The notes under the pieces were generated by a model. It did no database searches. It saw only the letters and a program-made list of their open reading frames with translations, and had not been told where the DNA came from. A program made the position numbers and the translations under genes. DNA of 64,000 nt from UBA11222 sp049323435 (lineage in GTDB: Bacteria > Pseudomonadota > Alphaproteobacteria > UBA11222): contig JBMOMX010000008.1 of assembly GCA_049323435.1 (NCBI GenBank), forward strand, positions 1 to 64,000, read 5' to 3'. Positions 33,697-40,981 of the stretch are shown piece by piece. The first letter of the stretch is position 1. The number at the start of each line of letters is the position of its first letter.

Positions 33697-34017
33697 TTAC
33701 CCGGCCACACCCTCTTCGCAGCGGCACTCAAGCCAGGCGCCGCGTTCATTCACATTTATGACGCTGCGGATATTCAGCACGCGCGCCCCAAATAAAAACC
33801 GCTCCGCCGGGGTGACATCTGCGCGATGGCGCAGTTCAACCCGATATTCCTGTACAGGTTGCAGCCGCATGGCCTGAACATTCTCACCACCCTGAAGCGG
33901 TGTCACCTTTGCCCATAGCTGCGCGACATCGCTCCAGATCAGCGTGCTGCCCCCGCCAGTGTCCGCCACGTCACTGCGCCGTTGCAGGGTCACGCGCTGC
34001 CGCAAACCGCCAATCAT
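33697..34017 (-). CDS. Head-tail adaptor (GTA gp7-like)
   Basis: A 106-residue phage head closure protein (SPP1 gp16 / HK97-type family). It begins GGLRQRVTLQRRSDVADTGG, with WSDVAQLWAKVTPLQGGE following, and ends with VNERGAWLECRCEE. It joins the connector ring to the tail. It starts two bases from the gp6 stop, so it is co-translated with gp6. Confidence 0.92.
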   Translation of the reverse strand: MIGGLRQRVTLQRRSDVADTGGGSTLIWSDVAQLWAKVTPLQGGENVQAMRLQPVQEYRVELRHRADVTPAERFLFGARVLNIRSVINVNERGAWLECRCEEGVAG

Positions 34018-34018
34018 C

Positions 34019-34663
34019 TCACAACCTCATAATTCTGTAGGGCGCCAGCAGGGCTTGCACCCCCATTGGCAATACCGGCGATGCCGGGCTGCTTTGCAGA
34101 ACTTCCCGGTTTTCAAAATAATGCGCCATCAGCATCAGCACCGCCTGGCGCAGCGGTGCGGGCACATCGCCTGGCGCCGGGCCATAGCCGCAGGTGAAAT
34201 CAATCTGTAATCCGCTGGCGGCGCGTTGCGGCGAAGGCGCGCTGGCGGCATTGCGCAATACCAGCCGGCCCGGCGCACTCGCGCTATCCACAAAATAATT
34301 GGCGGCTGGCCAGCTTAGCCCCTGATCGGCATCGTTAAACAGCGTCACCGCCGTTACCGAAATCAGCGGCGCCTTAGGCAGTTCGATATATCGCGCCTTG
34401 CCCGCTGAAATTGGGCCTGCACGCACCCCATCCCACCAGTCCTGTGACACAGCGCCGGTCCAGCCATCCAGCATCCAGCGCCAGCCCTGACTGATCAGGG
34501 ACCGCCCGGTCCAGTTTTCCACCATATGCCTGGCGCTGCGCAAATGCCCGTGCAGCAGGGACAGCTCCTCATCGCTGCCGATGCGCGCATGCGCCAGCGC
34601 CTCTGCTTCGCTGACCGGTTCAACTCCCGGCGCGCTCAGCAAACTCAACCGTTCACGGATCAT
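34019..34663 (-). CDS. Head-tail connector (GTA gp6-like)
   Basis: A 214-residue phiE125 gp8/GTA gp6-type connector. LSLLSAPGVEPVSEAEALAH and ARHMVENWTGRSLISQGWRW are family features. QIDFTCGYGPAPGDVPAPLR and AVLMLMAHYFENRE follow. The ATG at 34663 overlaps the stop of the upstream small gene in TAATG. A longer frame upstream is unrelated in sequence and was excluded. It forms the ring below the portal. Confidence 0.9.
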   Translation of the reverse strand: MIRERLSLLSAPGVEPVSEAEALAHARIGSDEELSLLHGHLRSARHMVENWTGRSLISQGWRWMLDGWTGAVSQDWWDGVRAGPISAGKARYIELPKAPLISVTAVTLFNDADQGLSWPAANYFVDSASAPGRLVLRNAASAPSPQRAASGLQIDFTCGYGPAPGDVPAPLRQAVLMLMAHYFENREVLQSSPASPVLPMGVQALLAPYRIMRL

Positions 34664-34938
34664 TATCTCTGCTCCACTCTGACGGTGATGGAACGCTCGT
34701 CGGTGCGCCCCTGCGATGTCGTGATGCGGTTTGTAAGCTGGTAAATCTGACCTGCCGTTCCGCCTGATACGGTAATGCTGGCTGTGCTGGCGGTATAACT
34801 GGCCGAACTTTGCGTCATATCGGCCGGAAAAATCGTCCAGATGCTGCTGCTCAGCGTTTCCCCGTTTTGCAGATAACCGCCGCCCCAATTGATGGTGTAA
34901 TCCAGTATGGCGCCGGGATCCTTGACATAGACCTGCAT
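34663..34938 (-). CDS. Small Ig-like virion protein
   Basis: A 91-residue, strand-rich protein resembling phage fibre-tail adaptor or Ig-like proteins. YVKDPGAILDYTINWGGGYL is followed by alternating Thr/Ser strands and the end RTDERSITVRVEQR. No signal peptide is seen. It is translationally coupled to gp6 and lies in the block inserted between capsid and connector. It may decorate the head or neck. The family match is moderate. Confidence 0.65.
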   Translation of the reverse strand: MQVYVKDPGAILDYTINWGGGYLQNGETLSSSIWTIFPADMTQSSASYTASTASITVSGGTAGQIYQLTNRITTSQGRTDERSITVRVEQR

Positions 34939-34949
34939 ATCCGCGCTCC

Positions 34950-35342
34950 TTATGTTGGATCGGCGATTTCAAGATCAAACGCATTCACCGTCATGCTGTT
35001 TCCCGCTGTCACCGCCTGCGGCGCGCTCAGGCTTGTCACCGCCAGCAGAACGCTCGCGGTATCATCCACCAGCGCCACATGATCGGCTGTGCCGGTGACA
35101 TCCACCGTAATGCCGGTCTGCTGATTGACCGTCAGCTTGCGCCCGGACACATCGCCATTGACCGGGCCGGTAAAATTCGCCGATGTAATTGCGCGCTGCC
35201 CGCAGCGCTTGCCGCTGGGCGAATTGGTGTTCGCCTCGGCGTAACTTACGGGCGCGCCAATGCACACCACCAATTTATCCGCCGTTGTCTTGATCTGATT
35301 CAGTGCTGTATCCAGCACGGCGTCATCGACTGTCTTGGCCAT
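34950..35342 (-). CDS. Phage virion-type protein, unknown
   Basis: A 130-residue protein like small hypothetical proteins found in alphaproteobacterial prophage head regions. It begins AKTVDDAVLDTALNQIKTTA and VVCIGAPVSYAEANT, and has NGDVSGRKLTVNQQTGITVD before a hydrophobic strand-rich end, AFDLEIADPT. No characterised domain. It lies three bases after the LamG-like gene and is probably produced with it, as a decoration or fibre-support protein. Confidence 0.65.
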   Translation of the reverse strand: MAKTVDDAVLDTALNQIKTTADKLVVCIGAPVSYAEANTNSPSGKRCGQRAITSANFTGPVNGDVSGRKLTVNQQTGITVDVTGTADHVALVDDTASVLLAVTSLSAPQAVTAGNSMTVNAFDLEIADPT

Positions 35343-35345
35343 TCT

Positions 35346-36518
35346 CTACTCCTTGATGATAGTGCTTCTGTTGCCCGCGCCTATCGGGGCAATCCTTTGA
35401 TTGCCGGTTACGCTGCCTGTGCGCGGCTGCGCGGCGATGGCGCCGGTTCTGAACCCAGGCGTATTTTGCGATTGTGACCCTGGCATTGCGGCGTCAAATG
35501 GAAATGCAAAATTCATTTCAAGCGGTGAAAACTGATGCGTCTGCACAAGCGCCGCGCCCTCAAGGCTTGCAGCCAGAAAAATCCGGGACGGGTTTAGCGC
35601 CGCAGACCCATTCAGGGCCGGGGTTTCAAAACCTGTGGCCAGCAGCGCATCCTGAACGTTCAGACTATGCGCCTGCAAAAGTACCGGCTGCGCCAGCGAA
35701 ATGCCGTCCAGAACATCGCTTGGATTAAGCGTGACGTTCCCGCCGGCCGGCGTCCACACGCCGCGCCATTCCGCCCGCGGCCGGAACATACAGAACGGAT
35801 CGCGCGCCAGCATCCGCATTTCCGCATCTGTCAGCGCCCGGTTCCATCCGGCGGTAAAAACTATTGTTGTCGCAGTATTGATTCTGTTCGCGGTTGATTC
35901 TGCGCGGCTGCCAAGGGCGAAACCGGATGTTGCATCCCAGATATCCTGGCCCACACCCGCACCGGTTGCCCTTCTTGCGCCATCTATCCAGACCTCCCGG
36001 GCAGTCCCCCGGCGGGCGGCGAACAAATGAAACTTTCCATCAATCGCGCCGGCTACCGCCAGCCCTGTCCCCGTAACCCAGAATTCGAAAGAACCCGAAG
36101 ACGCAGCAGCGCCGCTGGCGTTGAAAAAAAAGTCGGTTCGCGGATTGCCTCCTGTTACAGCTTGCGCAACACCAATTGTCACTGCGGCTTCGGCTGGCGG
36201 GTTTGCCAATTGGACAAGTGTAAAATCGCCTGTCCCTGCGCCATCTGATGTTGTTATGGGCGCAAAATTATCCTGAAATAAAAGATTGGAAGCACCCGAA
36301 ATACCAGCGCCCGCCCCGTATGGCGTGCCGCGCCATTGCAGGGTTGACCCCGCAACCAGATTTGCGCCAGCCAATGGCTGCGCATGCGGCCCCAGCAGCG
36401 CGCCTTTACCCGCGTCCGGCCATAATGGCGCGATGAAAGCCAGCCCATTCCAAAGTCTGCGCGCATTGGGCGCAATCAGCGCGGGCGAAACGTTCCAGCG
36501 TGGCGGTTTTTCTTGCAT
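35346..36518 (-). CDS. LamG/concanavalin-like virion surface protein
   Basis: A 390-residue protein with a LamG-type (concanavalin A-like) jelly-roll, roughly residues 60-245. The end of the domain has RALTDAEMRMLARDPFCMFR, typical of phage LamG proteins. The C-terminal 140 residues are repetitive strands with recurrent LNPS motifs (VTLNPSDVLDGISLAQP, AALNPSRIFLAASLEG). Such folds bind carbohydrate or protein. It sits between the capsid and connector genes, not among tail fibres, so a head spike or fibre comparable in role to RcGTA head spikes is possible. The ligand is unknown. Confidence 0.75.
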   Translation of the reverse strand: MQEKPPRWNVSPALIAPNARRLWNGLAFIAPLWPDAGKGALLGPHAQPLAGANLVAGSTLQWRGTPYGAGAGISGASNLLFQDNFAPITTSDGAGTGDFTLVQLANPPAEAAVTIGVAQAVTGGNPRTDFFFNASGAAASSGSFEFWVTGTGLAVAGAIDGKFHLFAARRGTAREVWIDGARRATGAGVGQDIWDATSGFALGSRAESTANRINTATTIVFTAGWNRALTDAEMRMLARDPFCMFRPRAEWRGVWTPAGGNVTLNPSDVLDGISLAQPVLLQAHSLNVQDALLATGFETPALNGSAALNPSRIFLAASLEGAALVQTHQFSPLEMNFAFPFDAAMPGSQSQNTPGFRTGAIAAQPRTGSVTGNQRIAPIGAGNRSTIIKE

Positions 36519-36533
36519 CTGATGTGCGGGCCT

Positions 36534-36911
36534 TTACCGGGGAACAGGGGACAGGCGCGGGACGCCTGTTTTAATAATACCGATCAGCTCACGGATGGTT
36601 TCTTGCCGCTCTTTGGTAAGCGCTTGTTTCAGTTCAGCCTGGATCTGCTGTCCGGAAAATGCGGTTGCGCCCTGCGCCTCATAACTGAATTCAAGCCCGC
36701 CCGGGGTCTTCCCGGAAAGCCTTACAGAATCATTCTCCTTGCCGCCGCACAATGCCGCTTCAACCTGTCCGCTATGCGCATCATAGGCCAGGGACGCCGC
36801 ATTGGTCCCCGCGCAACCGGACACCGGGCCCGGATTGGCTGTGCCACAGGCCGCGCACACAAGACAAATCACGCAAAACAAATGCGATAAATTTAATCCT
36901 GAACTATTCAT
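36534..36911 (-). CDS. Small exported protein, possible lipoprotein
   Basis: A 125-residue protein with an N-terminal hydrophobic stretch, LSHLFCVICLVCAACGTANP, that looks like a signal sequence. The residue at -3 of a lipobox reading (CAAC) is Cys, so lipidation is uncertain. The mature part has Cys pairs, then a charged helix (QAELKQALTKERQETIREL). It is an odd member of a virion gene block because it would be exported. It may be a superinfection or surface modification cargo protein. No homologue recognised. Confidence 0.55.
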   Translation of the reverse strand: MNSSGLNLSHLFCVICLVCAACGTANPGPVSGCAGTNAASLAYDAHSGQVEAALCGGKENDSVRLSGKTPGGLEFSYEAQGATAFSGQQIQAELKQALTKERQETIRELIGIIKTGVPRLSPVPR

Positions 36912-36942
36912 GCCAGTTCTCCTTTACGCGCCGGATCCGGCA

Positions 36943-37314
36943 TCACGCATTCACCCCATCCAGCATATAGGCCCCGCCCATCGTGTAGGTGTTGGTGGCG
37001 CCGGTGCTCAATCCGCCAATGCGGAATTTGCGCACGCCAAGCACGGTGAAGGAGAAATATTCCGCATTGATGGTGGCGGGCCTGATCGTGAATTGCATGA
37101 ATGGAAAAACATCCCAGACCTCACTGGCCGTATCCAGGGTCGTGTAAACTGACACCTGCAAACTGTCCGTCACCGCCGAGGCATGTTCATTATCCAGCTT
37201 TAATTGCACATGGCACAGTTCGCGCGGGTTAAGCGACACCGCCGCCAGATATTTCTCGGCCGTGTTGTTGATCAACGTCTGATCCGTAAAACTTTGTTTC
37301 GTTCCCCAGGCCAT
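36943..37314 (-). CDS. Putative virion structural protein
   Basis: A 123-residue strand-rich protein. It opens AWGTKQSFTDQTLINNTAEK, then has LNPRELCHVQLKLDNEHAS and FPFMQFTIRPATINAEYFSF. The even length and beta pattern suit a head decoration protein; it is the first gene after the capsid. A strong terminator lies between it and the capsid gene (37340-37369), so its level may be lower or conditional. No family assigned. Confidence 0.65.
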   Translation of the reverse strand: MAWGTKQSFTDQTLINNTAEKYLAAVSLNPRELCHVQLKLDNEHASAVTDSLQVSVYTTLDTASEVWDVFPFMQFTIRPATINAEYFSFTVLGVRKFRIGGLSTGATNTYTMGGAYMLDGVNA

Positions 37315-37339
37315 GCTGCTTCCTCACTTGGATATTCTC

Positions 37340-37369
37340 AAAAAAAAGGGCGGAATTTTCATTCCGCCC
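37340..37369 (-). terminator. Intrinsic terminator after the capsid gene
   Basis: On the minus strand GGGCGGAA and TTCCGCCC (37362-37369 and 37348-37355) form a perfect 8-pair stem with a 6-base loop, followed directly by eight T. This is a textbook terminator inside the structural cluster, separating capsid from all downstream head-tail and tail genes. Confidence 0.85.
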
Positions 37370-37395
37370 CCGGCAGTCATCTATGGAAACTGATT

Positions 37396-38637
37396 TTACG
37401 ACACGCCGAATTTCAGCAGCTTGATCGCCTCGAAATTCTGCACGCCGCCGCCCACCCGCTTGGTGGTGTAAAACAGCACATAAGGTTTGGCCGTGTACGG
37501 ATCACGCAGCACCCGGATGCCCAGCCTGTCCACGATCAGATAGCCGCGTTTGAAATCGCCAAACGCAATACTGAAACTATTGGCGGCAAGGCTTGGCATA
37601 TCTTCTGATTCCGTTACCGGATAGCCCATCAGGGTTGAAGGCTGTCCCGCCACAACGGATGGCTGCCACAGATACATGCCGTTGGCATCCTTGAACTTGC
37701 GGATATCGGCCTGCACATTGCGGTTCAGCACCCAGTTGGCGTTCGACCGGTAGCCCTGTTTCAGCGTGTAGATCAGATTGACCAGCACATCGCTTGGATT
37801 GCTGGCGGCAAAGGCCCCCGCAATGCCCGTCGCCAGATAGCCGATATTGCCCCATGTCCAGGACGCATTCGCCACATTGGTGTAAGACAAAAACCCCTTG
37901 GGCTTGTTCACGCCATCGCCGCTGACAAAGGCCAGACTTTCCTGCTCGGCAAAAATGATCTGCACTTCATCCGCCAGCCAGGCTTCGGTATCCACCGCCG
38001 CATCATCCAGAATGGTCTGCGTTGCTGACGGCATCGCATAAATTTCCATTGCCGGAAAACTCAGCTCCACCAGCGTAGGCGTGGTGGTTTGCGGCCGCGC
38101 GGCGGTTTCCCCCACCCAGCCGGTGCTGGCGCTTGTCGTTGCGAACGGCTTTTTATACACATTGCCGCTGATCTTCTGCACTGTGGCAATGGAACGGATG
38201 GGTGACGCCACCGACAGCAGCCTGTCAATCTGGCGTTCGGTTTCCGGGGTCACCAGAAATCCGCCATCCGCGCTTACGCCCGCCGACAGCGCCTTGCCTT
38301 CCAGCGCCAGCAGTCCCGCCTCATCGCCCCGGCGCATATAACGCTCAAAGCTGGCCTTATGCTCCCGGTCATACGCGCCGCGCGGCGCGCCATCCGCCGC
38401 AAAATCCGGCCGTGCACTGGCCAGCAGCATTTCATCCATGCGCCGCTTATGCTCATCCAGCTCGCGGCTCAGCCGCTCACCCTGTTCGCGGGTCAGCACA
38501 TCTTCGCCCAGCCTGGTTTTGATCTCGGCAATGCTCTGGTCATTATTGTTCTTGAACGCCTCAAACGTGCGTTTGAACTGGCCGAACTCGGCCTTCACTT
38601 CCCGTGTAACAGCGATTTCATCTGTGTTCTGGTTCAT
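37396..38637 (-). CDS. HK97-fold major capsid protein (GTA gp5-like)
   Basis: A 413-residue HK97-type capsid protein. An N-terminal coiled-coil scaffolding region (VKAEFGQFKRTFEAFKNNND to about residue 110) is followed by the mature shell domain with SAGVSADGGFLVTPETERQI and VASPIRSIATVQKISGNVYK, common GTA capsid motifs. The C-terminus has PYTAKPYVLFYTTKRVGGG. The ATG at 38637 has GTGAGGAAAGAC upstream; a GTG at 38649 overlapping the protease stop is the alternative. The protease encoded just before it would remove the scaffold part. Confidence 0.93.
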   Translation of the reverse strand: MNQNTDEIAVTREVKAEFGQFKRTFEAFKNNNDQSIAEIKTRLGEDVLTREQGERLSRELDEHKRRMDEMLLASARPDFAADGAPRGAYDREHKASFERYMRRGDEAGLLALEGKALSAGVSADGGFLVTPETERQIDRLLSVASPIRSIATVQKISGNVYKKPFATTSASTGWVGETAARPQTTTPTLVELSFPAMEIYAMPSATQTILDDAAVDTEAWLADEVQIIFAEQESLAFVSGDGVNKPKGFLSYTNVANASWTWGNIGYLATGIAGAFAASNPSDVLVNLIYTLKQGYRSNANWVLNRNVQADIRKFKDANGMYLWQPSVVAGQPSTLMGYPVTESEDMPSLAANSFSIAFGDFKRGYLIVDRLGIRVLRDPYTAKPYVLFYTTKRVGGGVQNFEAIKLLKFGVS

Positions 38638-38645
38638 GTCTTTCC

Positions 38646-39359
38646 TCACTTGTCCCCCGAAGCCTTGCTTGCCAGGCCGAAGCCTTCTGGCGAAGGCTGG
38701 GCATAGGGGGATGGTTGCATTTTAAGGGTTGCCTGCCTTATGGCATGGGCAAGGTCTCGTAACTCCTGATCGGCGTCCCGCCGATCCCGGCTTGATTGAA
38801 AACCATGCGCGGCAATGCGCTTGGCCTCGCTCCGGCTGTAGCCTCCTGCCTCCCGCAGGAAATTTTCAAAATCACGCAGGGTGAATATATTTTTCACGCC
38901 GGCTACACGCGCTGCGTCATTCATTGGAAATGTCACCACGGAAATTTCCCATAAATCAATTTCCAGCAATGTGCGGATGCCGGTGCGTTCATCCGTCCGC
39001 GCGCGCACGGTTTGAAAACCAATGGACAGCCCGTCAATGGCGCCCGCGCGCAACAGCGACAGCACCTCCCGCCCGCGCGCCACATCCCCCAGAATGCGCC
39101 CGCGCACCAGCAGCCCGCGCGCATCTTCCTCAATTTTCTCCCACACCCCGATCGGCTCATTGGGATCGTGCTGCCACAGCATGCGCACCTGATCCGCCGC
39201 CCGCAGCGCCAGCGAGTTTTTAAATGCCCCCGGCGCAACAGTGTCGCCCCCGGTATCGGCGTTACCAAACACGCTGGCATAGCCCTCGATCACCCCATCC
39301 TCGCCAACAGCGCGCATATCCGCCTGGGCCAGTTTGATTTCCAATTGATCTGCGTGCAT
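38646..39359 (-). CDS. HK97-family prohead protease (GTA gp4-like)
   Basis: A 237-residue HK97-type prohead protease. IEGYASVFGNADTGGDTVAP and GAFKNSLALR are the opening motifs. The catalytic His/Ser region is HDPNEPIGVWEKIEEDARGL and LRAGAIDGLSIGFQTVRART, with a Ser in GLSIGF. The C-terminal ~70 residues are basic and variable. The ATG at 39359 has GGAGAAAAC upstream. It follows the intrinsic terminator at 39375-39397 and the acyl-CoA dehydrogenase gene. Confidence 0.92.
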   Translation of the reverse strand: MHADQLEIKLAQADMRAVGEDGVIEGYASVFGNADTGGDTVAPGAFKNSLALRAADQVRMLWQHDPNEPIGVWEKIEEDARGLLVRGRILGDVARGREVLSLLRAGAIDGLSIGFQTVRARTDERTGIRTLLEIDLWEISVVTFPMNDAARVAGVKNIFTLRDFENFLREAGGYSRSEAKRIAAHGFQSSRDRRDADQELRDLAHAIRQATLKMQPSPYAQPSPEGFGLASKASGDK

Positions 39360-39374
39360 GTTTTCTCCAGCCAT

Positions 39375-39397
39375 AAAAAAAGCGCCCCGAAAGGCGC
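39375..39397 (-). terminator. Intrinsic terminator upstream of the protease gene
   Basis: On the minus strand GCGCC (39397-39393) pairs with GGCGC (39386-39382) around TTTCGG, followed by seven T at 39381-39375. It ends transcription of the acyl-CoA dehydrogenase unit just 16 bases before the protease start. The T-run and GCGCCC context strongly resemble the terminator at 44089-44115. Confidence 0.75.
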
Positions 39398-39412
39398 ACT
39401 ATAAATTCTCTT

Positions 39413-39455
39413 CTCCCTCCCCCCTTGTGGGGCAGGGCCGGGGCGGGGGGTCCAC
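39413..39455. repeat. Single-hairpin relative of the REP-like elements
   Basis: CTCCCTCCCCCCTTGTGGGG continues into GCAGGGCCGGGGCGGGGGGT. It matches one arm of the palindromes at 4401-4492, 4901-4999 and 8108-8210. It lies between the acyl-CoA dehydrogenase stop and the terminator, the only copy seen inside the GTA-like cluster. Confidence 0.55.
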
Positions 39456-39472
39456 CTCAATCAAATTACATC

Positions 39473-40632
39473 TCACAAACCCAGCACCGCCTTGGCTATC
39501 ACGCCGCGCTGAATCTCATTGGTCCCGCCATACAAAGACGCGGCCCGCCCGAACAGATAGCCGCACGCCGCATCCCCGAACTGCGCGCCATAATAACCCG
39601 CCGCCTCCAGAGCCAGCTCCTGCAAGCCCTGCTGCACTTCGCTGCCATATATTTTCAGCATTGACGTTTCCGCGCCCGCTGGACGCCCCGCCTCCAGATC
39701 GCTCAACCCGCGCAGATCGGTAAATTCAAGCCCCTTCAGCTTGATCGCAATCCCGGTCAGTTTGCGCTGAAACGCCGCATCCTCGATCAGCGCCCCGCCG
39801 CCCGCAACCGGTATGGACACCAGCGCGCGCAACCGTTGCAGCGCCAGCCGCGACGCCGTCACGCCCGCAATTGCCGTACGTTCATGCAGCAGCAGAAATT
39901 TGGCATAGGTCCAGCCCATGCCTTCTTCGCCAATAAGGTTTTCCGCCGGCACCCGCACATCGGTATAGAATGTCTCATTCAGATGATGCGCGCCATCTAT
40001 TGAAATTACCGGCCGCACTTCTATGCCCGGCGTCTTCAGATCCATCAGCAGAAACGAAATCCCCTCCTGCGGCTTCGTGCCGCCGCCTGTGCGCACCAGG
40101 CAAAAAATCCAGTCCGACAGATGCGCAAAACTGGTCCAGGCTTTTTGCCCATTGACGACATAATAGCCGCCATCGCGCACCGCAGACATTTTGACTGCCG
40201 CCAGGTCCGATCCCGCCCCCGGCTCGGAATAGCCCTGACACCACCACACATCGCCCGTCACTATTCCCGGCAGATGCCGCCGCCTTTGCGCCTCGGACCC
40301 GAAAGTGTAAATCACCGGCCCCACCATGGATGTCCCATAAGGCAGCGCGCGCGGCGCACCGGCAATATGCATTTCCTCATCAAAAATGAATTTCTGTGCC
40401 GCGCTCCACCCGGCGCCGCCATATTCCACCGGCCAGCCCGGCGCGCCCCAGCCTTGCTCAAACAGCACCCGCTGCCAGTATTTTATATGCGCCTTGTTGG
40501 AAGTAAACACAGNNNNNNNNNNNNNNNNNNNNNNNNNNNNNNNNNNNNNNNTTCCGCTGGCAGCTTGCGCTTGATAAATTCCCGTACCTCCGCGCGAAAC
40601 GCCGCCGCTTCGGGTGATATGGACACATGCAT
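39473..40632 (-). CDS. Acyl-CoA dehydrogenase inserted in the GTA-like cluster (interrupted by N gap)
   Basis: The gene is split by the N run. Before the gap (40632-40552) it reads MHVSISPEAAAFRAEVREF then IKRKLPAE. After it, VFTSNKAHIKYWQRVLFEQG, APGWPVEYGGAGW, QGYSEPGAGSDLAAVKMS and VVNGQKAWTSFAHLSDWIFC follow. The end is SLYGGTNEIQRGVIAKAVLG, where Gly replaces the usual catalytic Glu, as in subunits of heteromeric enzymes. About 13 residues are missing, a natural size for the family, giving roughly 385 residues. The two sides are out of frame across 39 N, so the gap length is wrong by at least one base. GGGGGTCTTCA precedes the ATG. It lies between portal and protease. Confidence 0.88.
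40513..40551. other. Assembly gap (39 N)
   Basis: A run of 39 undetermined bases inside the acyl-CoA dehydrogenase gene. Coding on both sides belongs to the same gene and direction, so the join is probably right, but the number of N breaks the frame. It creates a false fusion with the upstream phage protein. Confidence 0.99.
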
Positions 40633-40966
40633 TGAAGACCCCCGGTTTCACAGTGCGATTTTGCAACAAATTATCACGCCCCGCCCCCTGACGCATGCCC
40701 TTAATCCCCTCCATCCGCTCAAGCCTGGCCTCGATGCGGGCCAGCGCTTCCAGAATATGGCGCAGTTTTTCTTCCTGGCGCGCCAGACGCTCCGCCATAT
40801 CGCTCTGCGCGGCCGCAACGCTTTCCAGCCGCGTCACCCGCTCGCTCATGCCCCCGGCCCAGATCAGCGCGGTGCCGATCTGCACGCCCAATATCAGAAA
40901 CAGCATCACCGGCACGCGGCGGTCAATGCCCCAGCCGTTCTTTCCCATGCTCTCGATCGTGCTCAT
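40552..40966 (-). CDS. Small membrane/coiled-coil phage protein, 3' end unresolved (gp3.5-like)
   Basis: A small protein starting MSTIESMGKNGWGIDRRVPV, with one membrane helix (MLFLILGVQIGTALIWAGG) and then a coiled coil (RVTRLESVAAAQSDMAERLA, RQEEKLRHILEALARIEARL). Similar short proteins occur between portal and protease genes in GTA-like clusters. No stop is met before the N gap; the reading from about residue 90 on has no phage character and runs antiparallel in frame through the start of the acyl-CoA dehydrogenase, so the native 3' end may have been lost when that gene was inserted. The real length is probably near 90 residues. Confidence 0.55.
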
Positions 40967-40981
40967 GTCACACCTATATGT

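Noticed and set aside
39473..40966. A single protein joining a phage coiled-coil protein to an acyl-CoA dehydrogenase
   Set aside because: The frame is continuous only because the N gap has an arbitrary length; the real enzyme start is visible at 40632 in another frame.
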